NCBI RefSeq assembly: GCF_020552705.1
Contig: NZ_JAJBZG010000005.1
Span: forward strand, 1 to 64,000
Origin: Christiangramia sediminis
GTDB taxonomy: Bacteria > Bacteroidota > Bacteroidia > Flavobacteriales > Flavobacteriaceae
Direction: 5' to 3'
Length of the DNA stretch: 64,000 nucleotides
Shown: piece after piece, positions 24,877 through 32,818 of the stretch
Layout: each line of letters opens with the position of its first letter
Numbering within the stretch: the stretch's first letter is position 1
The notes under the pieces: model-generated
What the model was told of the DNA's origin: nothing
Database searches by the model: none
The model's input: only the letters and a program-made list of their open reading frames with translations
Position numbers and translations under genes: made by a program

Positions 24877-27642
24877 TTAATCCAACTTTGCACTTTTCAA
24901 CCTCAACGCATTTGCGATAACCGATACAGAACTAAAGCTCATCGCCAGCGCAGCGATCATTGGGGACAATAATAACCCAAAAAATGGATACAGCACTCCG
25001 GCTGCAATTGGAACCCCAAGGGTATTATAGATGAGAGCAAAAAAGAGGTTTTGTTTAATATTCCTCATCACCTTTTCACTAAGTTTTATCGCTTTAAAAA
25101 CGCCTTTCAGGTCACCTTTTACCAGAGTAACCTCGGCACTTTCAATAGCCACATCGGTTCCTGTGCCCATTGCGATCCCAATATCAGCCTGGGCAAGTGC
25201 GGGAGCATCGTTGATCCCATCACCGGCCATCGCAACTTTTTTACCTTCAGCCTGAAGCCTTTTCACTTCATCCATTTTATTTTGCGGTACCATTCCCGCT
25301 TTAAAATCGGCGAGGTCCAGTTCCTTAGCTACGGCGCCGGCCGTCTTTTCATTGTCACCGGTGAGCATGATCACCTTTATTCCTTCCTTCTGAAGTTCAA
25401 TTAATGCTTCCCGACTTGTTTCTTTTATTTTATCTGAAATGGTAACAAAACCAGCTACTTTCCCATTAACCGATAAATAAGAGACCGTTTTCCCCTGTTC
25501 CTGCTCGGCAGAAACTTTTTTTCTGATATCTTCTGAAATTTCTGCATTTTCAGCCTGCATCAATTTATCATTGCCAAGGGCCAGTTGCTTTCCTTCAAAT
25601 CTTGCTTCTACCCCTTTGCCTGTTACCGAATTGAATTCTGAAGCTTCTCCATATTCAACTTTTTCGGCATCGGCATATTTCAGCGTAGCAGTGGCAAGGG
25701 GATGTTCACTTTGAGCATTTACCGATGCGATCAAACGAATGATTTCGCTTTCAGAATATTCAGAAGAAACAGAAATAACTTTTTCCACAGAAGGCTTTCC
25801 TTCCGTGATCGTTCCCGTTTTATCAATAATTAATGTATCAATCTTATTCATTTCTTCCAGTGCCCGGGCATTCTTGATCAGAATCCCATTTTTAGCTCCT
25901 TTCCCTACCCCTACCATGACGGACATTGGAGTAGCAAGCCCCAAAGCACAGGGACAGGCGATAATGAGAACCGCAATAGCGTTTACCAATGCATATACAT
26001 AGGCCGGATCTGGACCATATACCGCCCAGACTATAAAAGTGATCACAGAAATAGCTACCACAATCGGCACAAAATAAGCCGAAATCCTATCTGCCAGTTT
26101 TTGAATAGGCGCCTGCGAACGACTGGCTTCATTAACCATCTTTATGATCTGCGCCAGTAAAGTTTCATTTCCAACTTTTTCAGCAGTCATGGTAAAACTC
26201 TGATTTCCGTTAATGGTTCCAGAGCTTACTTTATCTCCTTCCCTTTTATCTACCGGAATAGGTTCTCCCGTGATCATAGATTCATCAATGCTGGATTTAC
26301 CTTTTTTGATCATCCCGTCTACAGGAATTTTATCTCCGGGTTTTACTCTTAACACATCTCCTTTATGGATCTTATCTACAGAAATTGTTTCCTCTTTTCC
26401 ATCAACAATTCTTACGGCTGTATTGGGAGCAAGTTTCAAGAGTTCTTTAATGGCAGAATTTGTTTTGCTGTGAGCCCGGGCTTCCAGAACCTGACCCATT
26501 AATACCAGCGTTAGAATTACCGTGGCTGCCTCATAATAAACATGTACAGTGCCCATATGGGTTTTGAATTGTGAAGGGAAAAAATCTGGAAATAACATTC
26601 CGAATACACTAAAGGCCCAGGCAACTCCAGCACCGATACCAATAAGCGTAAACATATTAAGGTTCCAGGTTTTTATAGACCTGTATGCTCTTTCGAAGAA
26701 CATCCAGGTAGCATAGAACACTACCGGAAGAGAGAGTCCGAATTGCACCCAGTTCCAAATTTTCATGTCCGCCAGATCATAAAGCGGATTATTGGGAACC
26801 ATTTCAGACATCGCGATCAGGAAGATGGGTAAGGTAAAGGCTACTGAGATCCAGAATTTTCGAAGTAATTTTTTATATCCTTTTTCCTCTGCTGAAGCTT
26901 CCGGCTCCAAAGGTACCAGCTCCATTCCGCAAATAGGACAGTCACCGGGTTCATCTTTCACTACTTCCGGATGCATAGGACATGTATATCCTCCCCTGCC
27001 GCCGCTGCCAAAGGAGGGGGAACTTAAACTCACCTCTTCAACCAGATCCATTCCACATACGGGGCAGTCGCCGGGCTTGTCGTAGGTTTTATCCCCTTCA
27101 CAATGCATAGGGCAATACCATGAGCCTCCCCCCGACCCCCCTCCGGAGGAAGGGGGTTTTGATGGTTTTTCCTTTTGAGATATTTTAGTTCCTGGAGGAT
27201 GAATATGATAGTTCCCGCCATCTTTCTGAAGAGCCTCCTCCAATTTCTCAATATTGATATGCTCTTTCATACTGATCTCAGCCTCTGCTTTTTCGAGATC
27301 TACAGCAGCTTCAATAACGCCATCTACTTCACTTAGGGTCTTCTCAACATGGGCGCGGCAACCATTGCAGGTCATTCCGGTAATCTTATAGGTATGCTGC
27401 ATTGATTTTCCTGAAGAATGTTCAGGATTTTCAGGCAACATTATATGGTAATTTCCACCAGCATTCTCCAGAGCCTCTTCAAATTTTTCAATTTTAATAT
27501 GTTCTCCCATACTGATTACAGCTTCCGACTTCTCCAGATTCACTGCAGCATTCGTCACCCCTGCCACCTCTGAAAGTGTTTTCTCTACATGGGATCTGCA
27601 TCCATTACAGGTCATCCCTGTAATCTTATAGGTATGTTTCAT
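24877..27642 (-). CDS. copA: copper-exporting P1B-type ATPase
   Basis: 921 aa inner-membrane pump moving Cu(I) from cytosol to periplasm. N-terminal domains in order: HMA 1 (2-70, MTCNGC 10-15), HMA 2 (82-148, MTCNGC 90-95), then two CPMH...CPxCGM zinc-ribbon-like modules (177-198 and 221-240). The ATPase core has the membrane metal site Cys-Pro-Cys at 563-565 ([11 protein letters not shown]), the phosphorylated Asp607 in DKTGTITEG, 'SEHPLA', '[10 protein letters not shown]', '[17 protein letters not shown]' and last-helix '[16 protein letters not shown]', which mark the Cu(I) subtype. Longer than E. coli CopA because of the extra modules. Gly/Ser linkers before both modules are encoded by GC-rich repeats. 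A minus-strand TATCTTCG at 27668 is a possible -7 box. Confidence 0.95.
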   Translation of the reverse strand: MKHTYKITGMTCNGCRSHVEKTLSEVAGVTNAAVNLEKSEAVISMGEHIKIEKFEEALENAGGNYHIMLPENPEHSSGKSMQHTYKITGMTCNGCRAHVEKTLSEVDGVIEAAVDLEKAEAEISMKEHINIEKLEEALQKDGGNYHIHPPGTKISQKEKPSKPPSSGGGSGGGSWYCPMHCEGDKTYDKPGDCPVCGMDLVEEVSLSSPSFGSGGRGGYTCPMHPEVVKDEPGDCPICGMELVPLEPEASAEEKGYKKLLRKFWISVAFTLPIFLIAMSEMVPNNPLYDLADMKIWNWVQFGLSLPVVFYATWMFFERAYRSIKTWNLNMFTLIGIGAGVAWAFSVFGMLFPDFFPSQFKTHMGTVHVYYEAATVILTLVLMGQVLEARAHSKTNSAIKELLKLAPNTAVRIVDGKEETISVDKIHKGDVLRVKPGDKIPVDGMIKKGKSSIDESMITGEPIPVDKREGDKVSSGTINGNQSFTMTAEKVGNETLLAQIIKMVNEASRSQAPIQKLADRISAYFVPIVVAISVITFIVWAVYGPDPAYVYALVNAIAVLIIACPCALGLATPMSVMVGVGKGAKNGILIKNARALEEMNKIDTLIIDKTGTITEGKPSVEKVISVSSEYSESEIIRLIASVNAQSEHPLATATLKYADAEKVEYGEASEFNSVTGKGVEARFEGKQLALGNDKLMQAENAEISEDIRKKVSAEQEQGKTVSYLSVNGKVAGFVTISDKIKETSREALIELQKEGIKVIMLTGDNEKTAGAVAKELDLADFKAGMVPQNKMDEVKRLQAEGKKVAMAGDGINDAPALAQADIGIAMGTGTDVAIESAEVTLVKGDLKGVFKAIKLSEKVMRNIKQNLFFALIYNTLGVPIAAGVLYPFFGLLLSPMIAALAMSFSSVSVIANALRLKSAKLD
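26990..27020. repeat. GC-rich palindromic insert inside copA (site 2)
   Basis: CCTCC...GGAGG inverted arms with a GC-rich centre ('ctgccgccgctgccaaa'), unlike the AT-rich surroundings. On the minus strand it encodes [10 protein letters not shown] in frame, just before the second CPMH module. Confidence 0.6.
27125..27156. repeat. GC-rich palindromic insert inside copA (site 1)
   Basis: Runs of C then CCTCCGGAGG then a run of G; the whole resembles the intergenic 'ccctccccccgacccccctccgga' type repeat of Bacteroidota. On the minus strand it encodes [12 protein letters not shown] in frame, just before the first CPMH module. Confidence 0.7.
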
Positions 27643-27731
27643 TTTTATATCTCTTAATTCTTTAAAACGAAGATAATCATTGCGCTACAGGCAGAATTTC
27701 AATATTTGGGGGAATACTTTCAATTGGAAAG

Positions 27732-27756
27732 AAAAAACCCGGATTAAATATCCGGG
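27732..27756 (-). terminator. terminator of the copper-storage protein gene
   Basis: CCCGGAT-taaat-ATCCGGG (27738-27756); on the minus strand it is followed by a run of T (complement of 27732-27737). It lies 11 bp after the stop codon and separates this gene from copA. Confidence 0.85.
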
Positions 27757-27766
27757 CTGTTGTTTT

Positions 27767-28087
27767 TTACGCCAAAAAGGCTTCACATGCACTTACACAT
27801 TCTTTACATGCTTTTGCACAATCCTGGCAATGTTGATGCTCATGTTGGGAACATTCATCTGCACAGGCCTGACATACTTTTTTACAGTATTCCACAAGAC
27901 CTTTTACATCTTTATAATTAGTAGCCAGCACCTGATTTAAGGCAGAACAAACTTCAGCACAAACTTTATCTGTTCTTATACAATCTTTCATCATTTTCAC
28001 ATTGTCTTCATCCAGACAGGCGTCAGCGCAGTAATTACAATGGTTAATACAATTCCCTAATGCTTTAATTAATTTCTCATTTCTCAT
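27767..28087 (-). CDS. csp3: cytosolic four-helix-bundle copper-storage protein (Csp/DUF326-like)
   Basis: 106 aa with 16 cysteines, most spaced CxxxC or CxxC along predicted helices ('NCINHCNYCADACLDED', 'CQACADECSQHEHQHCQDC', 'CAKACKECVSACEAF'). This is the pattern of Csp proteins, where thiols line the inside of a four-helix bundle and hold many Cu(I) ions. No signal peptide, so the cytosolic Csp3 type is most likely. It sits just upstream of copA on the same strand but ends in its own terminator. A 14-bp perfect palindrome lies 17 bp before its start. Confidence 0.85.
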   Translation of the reverse strand: MRNEKLIKALGNCINHCNYCADACLDEDNVKMMKDCIRTDKVCAEVCSALNQVLATNYKDVKGLVEYCKKVCQACADECSQHEHQHCQDCAKACKECVSACEAFLA

Positions 28088-28103
28088 AATAAATTGATTT
28101 TTA

Positions 28104-28117
28104 TTGGTTTAAACCAA
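28104..28117. promoter_or_regulatory. palindromic operator candidate upstream of the copper-storage gene
   Basis: TTGGTTTAAACCAA is a perfect 14-bp palindrome 17 bp before the ATG on the minus strand. A second inverted pair (CTAAGTT / AACTTAG, about 28149-28193) lies between it and the channel gene. Position suggests regulator binding; no regulator is known to fit. Confidence 0.35.
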
Positions 28118-28203
28118 AATTAAATAGGAAGCACGGGAGATCCTTTTAAAATTATGCTAAGTTCTTTCAGTTTTAAATTGAATTTAACTTAGAAAGAAGT
28201 TAA

Positions 28204-29211
28204 TTAAGAACTTTTTATATCTACCTGGCTCCAATCCCATCCGTCCTGACGAATCAAAGCTTTAAATATTTTCCTGTTCCTGCTAACTTTTTCAGATGAT
28301 TTTGCTTCCTTATGAAACTGAGAAACAAGCTCTTTTTCTATGAGTTTATCGGTTTTGGATACCGTAGGAGCTGATTGATCAGGACCTATATGAGTTACCT
28401 CTGTAATCACTTCAAAATAATTATCATAGGCCACCTCTAAAGGATAGATATGTTTATTTTCAGGCCGGATTTCTGTTTTCACCTTTTCAGAAATGATCAA
28501 TAAAGCTTCATAAAGTCTGGCCAGTTGAAGAATAATGGTACTCTCCTCTTTATTATTATGGAAAAAATGAATTACCGGGTAAGCACGATGTTGCTGACTA
28601 TATTTAATAAGGGAGTCTGAAATACCATCGACCTTATTAATTAGAGAATCGAAATTTTCCCCATTCCAACTTCTAATTAAAATTTCCTGAGGACTGCTTC
28701 CCAGAGTACTCAAGCTAATCCCAAGTTTACGTTGATCTATGACCGCAGAAAGAACCGGAATGAAATAAGTGACAGACATGGTAAGCAGGATAAGCCCGGT
28801 AAAGGAATACAGACTTGTGATCATCCTCCAGATATCTGCAGAAGCTATATAATCACCCATCCCCAAAGTAGATAATGTATAACCACTATAGTAAGAGATC
28901 TGCCCAAATGTAGCCGGGATTTTAGTAGTACTGTCTACAATAGCGCCGGGATGAGAATACAGTATAAGTACAAGGCTTGCCCATAGAAACACTACCCAGG
29001 TCAGAACAATGGAGATCAGTAAAATATAACCTGCATGAGCAAGAATTTTAGATTTTCCATTCCTACCGGAAACGGCAAGGAAAAGCTTCCAGAAAAGATG
29101 TGAAAACCTACTGGTTAACCAGCCCCCACCCTGCATGGATAAAGTTGTTTGAATAATATCGAGAACTATAGACACATAGAGGATCACCCCTATAATAAGA
29201 TAAATTTCCAT
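28204..29211 (-). CDS. two-transmembrane-type ion channel with atypical K+ filter
   Basis: 335 aa. Hydrophobic segments near 3-22, 60-85 and 133-155, with a pore loop 'YYSGYTLSTLGMGDY' (107-121) between the last two. TLGMGD aligns with the TVGYGD selectivity filter of potassium channels, with Leu and Met replacing Val and Tyr. The remaining ~170 residues are a soluble helical cytosolic domain, not an obvious RCK/TrkA-N domain (no GxGxxG). Family: Ion_trans_2-like channel. It interrupts the copper genes, between the storage protein and the AraC regulator, on the same strand. A metal-related role is inference from place only. Confidence 0.75.
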   Translation of the reverse strand: MEIYLIIGVILYVSIVLDIIQTTLSMQGGGWLTSRFSHLFWKLFLAVSGRNGKSKILAHAGYILLISIVLTWVVFLWASLVLILYSHPGAIVDSTTKIPATFGQISYYSGYTLSTLGMGDYIASADIWRMITSLYSFTGLILLTMSVTYFIPVLSAVIDQRKLGISLSTLGSSPQEILIRSWNGENFDSLINKVDGISDSLIKYSQQHRAYPVIHFFHNNKEESTIILQLARLYEALLIISEKVKTEIRPENKHIYPLEVAYDNYFEVITEVTHIGPDQSAPTVSKTDKLIEKELVSQFHKEAKSSEKVSRNRKIFKALIRQDGWDWSQVDIKSS

Positions 29212-29306
29212 TCAGGTATTTTTTGGTGGGTCTATCAAACAAATTAATAAATCTAACCTGAAGTAAACAGTATAGAAATGCAAAATGATGCTAAAATTTG
29301 ATTTTT

Positions 29307-29891
29307 TTAAACTGAATCCAGACTTTTACGATCCTTCATTTGCATATTTTTATACTCTGAAGGGGTAAGACCAGTAGCCTTTTTAAAGGAAGTAGAAAGA
29401 TAGGCGGGGGTAGAATAGCCAAGATTATCGGCGATCATGGCGATACTCCATTCATCATAATTCAATAGTTCTTTTACACGTTCGATACGAACTGCGCTAT
29501 AAAATTTCTGAATGCTTTGCCCCTCACTTTCGCTAAATAGATGAGTGATATGACTATAATCGAAATTCAACTCTTTTGTTAAAATGCTGGATAGTTTCTG
29601 GTTGGAGGTATCATTTGAATATACCTCTTCTATGATCACAGACTTAATAGTATTGATAAGCCGCTCATTGCGATCCTGGATGATTTCAAAGCCAACTTTT
29701 TCAAAGCGCTTTTCAAGCTGATGTCTTTCTATACTGTTAAGTTCTCTGTCTAAAAACGCCTCGCCAAGTTTAACCCCGGAATATGGAATTTCCAGATCCT
29801 GAAGAATATCTTCGACAGTCATGATGCAGCGCTGGCAAACTACATTTTTTATATGAATATGATTTTTACTCAAATTGGTCGGGTTCTTCAA
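29307..29891 (-). CDS. AraC-family regulator with N-terminal HMA-like CxxC domain
   Basis: 194 aa. The C-terminal ~100 residues are an AraC DNA-binding domain: 'LSSILTKELNFDYSHITHLFS' and 'WSIAMIADNLGYSTPAYLSTSFKKATGLTPSEYK' are its two helix-turn-helix units. The first ~70 residues begin 'HIHIKNVVCQRCIMTVEDIL' with Cys19 and Cys22 in a CxxC placed as in HMA metal-chaperone folds, followed by 'LEIPYSGVKLGEAFLD'. A metal-sensing regulator of the surrounding copper genes is the likely role. It is shorter than usual AraC proteins because the sugar-binding domain is replaced. A strong terminator separates it from the upstream gene, so it must have its own promoter. Confidence 0.88.
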   Translation of the reverse strand: MKNPTNLSKNHIHIKNVVCQRCIMTVEDILQDLEIPYSGVKLGEAFLDRELNSIERHQLEKRFEKVGFEIIQDRNERLINTIKSVIIEEVYSNDTSNQKLSSILTKELNFDYSHITHLFSESEGQSIQKFYSAVRIERVKELLNYDEWSIAMIADNLGYSTPAYLSTSFKKATGLTPSEYKNMQMKDRKSLDSV

Positions 29892-29910
29892 CTAAATTCA
29901 CTTAAAGGTA

Positions 29911-29941
29911 CAAAATCAGGCTGAAATATGTTCAGCCTGAT
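29911..29941 (-). terminator. terminator of the DUF3347 lipoprotein gene
   Basis: ATCAGGCTGAA-atatg-TTCAGCCTGAT, a perfect 11-bp stem, followed on the minus strand by TTTTG. It lies 10 bp after the lipoprotein stop and 20 bp before the araC start. Confidence 0.82.
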
Positions 29942-29951
29942 CTCTTATAGA

Positions 29952-30521
29952 TTACATAATAGTTTCGTCAACACGACCGCATTTAAGCATCTTATCTCCA
30001 AAATATGGGTTTCTTATCTCTTCTGAATTTGAATACCAGAAATCCCCTTTCCCTTCGAAGGCCATCGGACAGAACTGCTTGTATATCTTCCCTGAAGAAA
30101 TAGCTTCTTTTAGTACAGGCTCCATAGCAGCCGTTAATTCTGAAAATATCTCTCTTTGCTGATTTACATCCTCTGTAATTACAATCCTTCCGGCGATCTC
30201 AGCAATCTCCGGTTGAGCTTCAGATAGCGTATTTTTTAAATTTTCAGCTGACTTTCGGCTTGCAGCAGCATCGGTTCTTACCAGTGCATCTTTAACTGCA
30301 AGATATTCGTCAAAAGCTTGTTTTACTTTTTCATCACTGAATTCTGCCGCAGCTGCTTCAGTCGTTTGCTCGGTATGCATCTCTTCAGAATGTTCACCCA
30401 TTTCATGCTGTTCTTCAGAAACTGCATTGTCCTTTTCTTTGGTTGAGTCTCCGCAAGAGTATAGCATTAAACTTCCTGCAACTAAACTTACTGTAATTAA
30501 ACTTCTTAGTCTCTTTTTCAT
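29952..30521 (-). CDS. DUF3347-type periplasmic lipoprotein, Cus-associated
   Basis: 189 aa. Lipobox 'SLMLYSC' with Cys23; a Glu/His/Met-rich linker ('EEQHEMGEHSEEMHTEQ') that could bind metal; then a helical DUF3347 domain (about 62-145); then a C-terminal module (150-183) with Cys151 in 'FCPMAF', 'IRNPYFGDKML' and Cys181. The same domain and module form the tail of the CusB adaptor at 31103-32818. It probably hands Cu(I) to the efflux complex or senses it in the periplasm. Last gene before a terminator in the cus gene string. Confidence 0.85.
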   Translation of the reverse strand: MKKRLRSLITVSLVAGSLMLYSCGDSTKEKDNAVSEEQHEMGEHSEEMHTEQTTEAAAAEFSDEKVKQAFDEYLAVKDALVRTDAAASRKSAENLKNTLSEAQPEIAEIAGRIVITEDVNQQREIFSELTAAMEPVLKEAISSGKIYKQFCPMAFEGKGDFWYSNSEEIRNPYFGDKMLKCGRVDETIM

Positions 30522-30576
30522 TTTTCTAATTATTTACTATTAATATTTGACGTATTTAAAACTTGATTATAACAAC

Positions 30577-31065
30577 TTATTTATTCTCCAGTCTTTTGAT
30601 CATTTTCTTCATTTCTGCAATTTCTTTAACCTGTGCCTTGATAATATCATCGGCTAATTTTCTAACTTCAGGATCATCAATATCTGCACGTTTACTGGTT
30701 AATATGGCGATTGAATGATGCGGGATCATTGCCCTCATATATAAAACATCGCCAATTATGGGACGCTGTGCTCTAACCAGCCCCAATGCACTCACAAAAA
30801 GCACAAGGCTCCCCACATAGATCGCAATATTCTTCTTTTTATTCTTATACATTTTCAGCATAAGGGACAACATAATTACTGCCATCGCTGCTATTCCCAA
30901 ACAGGTCATATAAAATCGCGTAAGGCTAAAATAAACATGGTCCCATTCATAGGTATTCAGGTACATGGTGATGTACATGGCTATAAATGAAAGGCCTAGC
31001 ATAGCGAAAAATCTGCCGTAATTATTTCCGCTCATCTTCTGGTCATTTTTAGGTTGGCTATCCAT
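30577..31065 (-). CDS. DUF305-family membrane protein
   Basis: 162 aa. Three hydrophobic segments (about 18-37, 50-71, 79-97) followed by a soluble DUF305-type helical part with the signature 'YMRAMIPHHSIAILTSKRA' (His116-His117) and 'IIKAQVKEIAEMKKMI'. The HH pair plus nearby Met residues is a likely metal-binding site; DUF305 proteins recur next to copper-resistance genes. It lies between the cusB adaptor (37 bp) and the DUF3347 lipoprotein (55 bp) without a terminator, so it is part of the cus operon. Confidence 0.85.
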   Translation of the reverse strand: MDSQPKNDQKMSGNNYGRFFAMLGLSFIAMYITMYLNTYEWDHVYFSLTRFYMTCLGIAAMAVIMLSLMLKMYKNKKKNIAIYVGSLVLFVSALGLVRAQRPIIGDVLYMRAMIPHHSIAILTSKRADIDDPEVRKLADDIIKAQVKEIAEMKKMIKRLENK

Positions 31066-31102
31066 CTTATTAGAGTTTTAGATTAATAAAAATATAGTCG
31101 CA

Positions 31103-32818
31103 TTATTTAATTTCTGAGGTTACTTCGCCACAAGTTAACATCGCTTCCCCGTAATAAGGATTTCTAACTTCAGCAGACTGGCTAAGCCAATCGGCACCTT
31201 TATTGCTGTTTGCCATGGGACAATGCTGTACATAGATCGTTTTATCGAGTTCTTCCACATTGCTAACAATTGCAATCATTTGCTGAGACAGAATTCTAAA
31301 GTGATCGCGCTGTTTTTCCAGATCCTTATTTTTAGAGATGGCCTGTAACATTTCATTGATTTTTTCCAAATGCGCGGATAGCATTTCCGAAGAAGCTTCA
31401 GCTTTTAATTTTTTTGATTCCTGAAGTAATTCTGAAGCAATTACAGAAGCCTTTTCAGCGTCAGAAGCTACCAGGACATCTTTTAAGTTGAAATAAGAAT
31501 TTAAAATTCCTTTGAATCCAGACTGAAAAGATTCTGAAAGTTTCATATTCATAGTTTTTGCTGAAATATCTGACTGCGCAGGATTCATCATCGATCTTTT
31601 ACCCTGAAGCTGTGCCGCAGCATCTACGGTAAATGTTCCGTTAACCACAATTTCTTCTCCTTCCTCCAGTCCATCCTGCACCACATAGGAATCACCAAGT
31701 GCCGGCCCCAAGGTGATCTCTCTCAGCTTAAATCCAGCTCCAGATTCCATGTTTTCTTTTATATAAACTACAGACCTCTTACCCGTCCACAACACCGCAG
31801 ATTTTGGAATGACCATTTCCTGGGATTCAGCTCCTGAAATATCATTTTCTACTACCCCGCTTACGAACATCCCCGGTTTTAACCTGTCTTCTTTATTGGG
31901 CACCTCTATTCTGGCAGTCGCCACCCTGGTATTATTATTAAGCAAAGGATCTATAAAATCGATCTTAGCTTCAAATGTTTCTCCAGGAATGGACTGGACG
32001 GTGTACTCGATAGTGCTTCCCTCCTTAACCCAATTCAGATCTGATTCATAAAGATCGAAGAGTATCCATAATTTATCCAGATTCGCGATCTGGTATACCG
32101 GCATTCCGCGTTCCAGGTAATCACCCTGCTCTGCCATTAGTTCTGTCACCACGCCGCTTACATCTGCAGTAATTGGGAATCTGTCTATGGGTTCACCCCT
32201 ACTTAACATTCTTTCTATCTGGGCATCGCCAATCTTCCAGTTTCTTAGTTTTTGCTTAGCTGCCTCAAAAAGTTCGGGTTGAGACTCTTTTATTTCCTGT
32301 GCCTGCAACAATTCCTCCTGGGCTGTAACCAAAGCCGGAGAATACACAATAGCCAGAGTTTGTCCCCTATTAACTTTTTCACCGGTAAAATTCACCTTTA
32401 ACTGTTCTATCCTCCCCGGGATATGAGTTGCCTGAGTATAAGAACTACGTTCATCTACCCCTACTTTTCCGTTAAGTCTTAATTCTTTGGAAGCATTTCC
32501 GGTTCCTACAGCCATGGTAGAAATATTGGCAAGTTTCATGGCATTTTCACTCATTTTGAACATATTTGGTTCCAGTGAGTTATCTTCTACACTCATGGGA
32601 ATAAGGTCCATCCCACATATTGGGCAGTCCCCAGGTTCAGGTTGCCTTATTTGCGGATGCATAGAGCAGGTCCATACCTCTTCCTGTTCTGCAGCATGAT
32701 CATGTACCTCTTCAACACCAGATTCTTCAGAACTCCCTCCAAAGAATAACCAGCCCAGTAATATCCCGGCAATAAGAATACCTACTCCCAGAATGATATT
32801 TTTTTTATTTGTATTCAT
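31103..32818 (-). CDS. cusB: CusB-like periplasmic adaptor of an RND metal efflux pump
   Basis: 571 aa. Membrane anchor (8-27); heavy-metal-binding module with '[20 protein letters not shown]' (51-70); barrel-sandwich hybrid and coiled-coil hairpin (about 110-230, 'LRLNGKVGVDERS', 'AQEELLQAQEIKES'); beta-barrel domain ('LWILFDLYESDLNWVKEG'); membrane-proximal part ('VIPKSAVLWTGKRSVVYIKE'); then a C-terminal DUF3347 domain (about 425-535) ending in the Cys module 'HCPMANSN...NPYYGEAMLTCGEV'. It links CusA to CusC and passes metal to CusA. The start overlaps the 3' end of cusC by 14 bp. Longer than E. coli CusB (about 400 aa) because of both added ends. Confidence 0.93.
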   Translation of the reverse strand: MNTNKKNIILGVGILIAGILLGWLFFGGSSEESGVEEVHDHAAEQEEVWTCSMHPQIRQPEPGDCPICGMDLIPMSVEDNSLEPNMFKMSENAMKLANISTMAVGTGNASKELRLNGKVGVDERSSYTQATHIPGRIEQLKVNFTGEKVNRGQTLAIVYSPALVTAQEELLQAQEIKESQPELFEAAKQKLRNWKIGDAQIERMLSRGEPIDRFPITADVSGVVTELMAEQGDYLERGMPVYQIANLDKLWILFDLYESDLNWVKEGSTIEYTVQSIPGETFEAKIDFIDPLLNNNTRVATARIEVPNKEDRLKPGMFVSGVVENDISGAESQEMVIPKSAVLWTGKRSVVYIKENMESGAGFKLREITLGPALGDSYVVQDGLEEGEEIVVNGTFTVDAAAQLQGKRSMMNPAQSDISAKTMNMKLSESFQSGFKGILNSYFNLKDVLVASDAEKASVIASELLQESKKLKAEASSEMLSAHLEKINEMLQAISKNKDLEKQRDHFRILSQQMIAIVSNVEELDKTIYVQHCPMANSNKGADWLSQSAEVRNPYYGEAMLTCGEVTSEIK

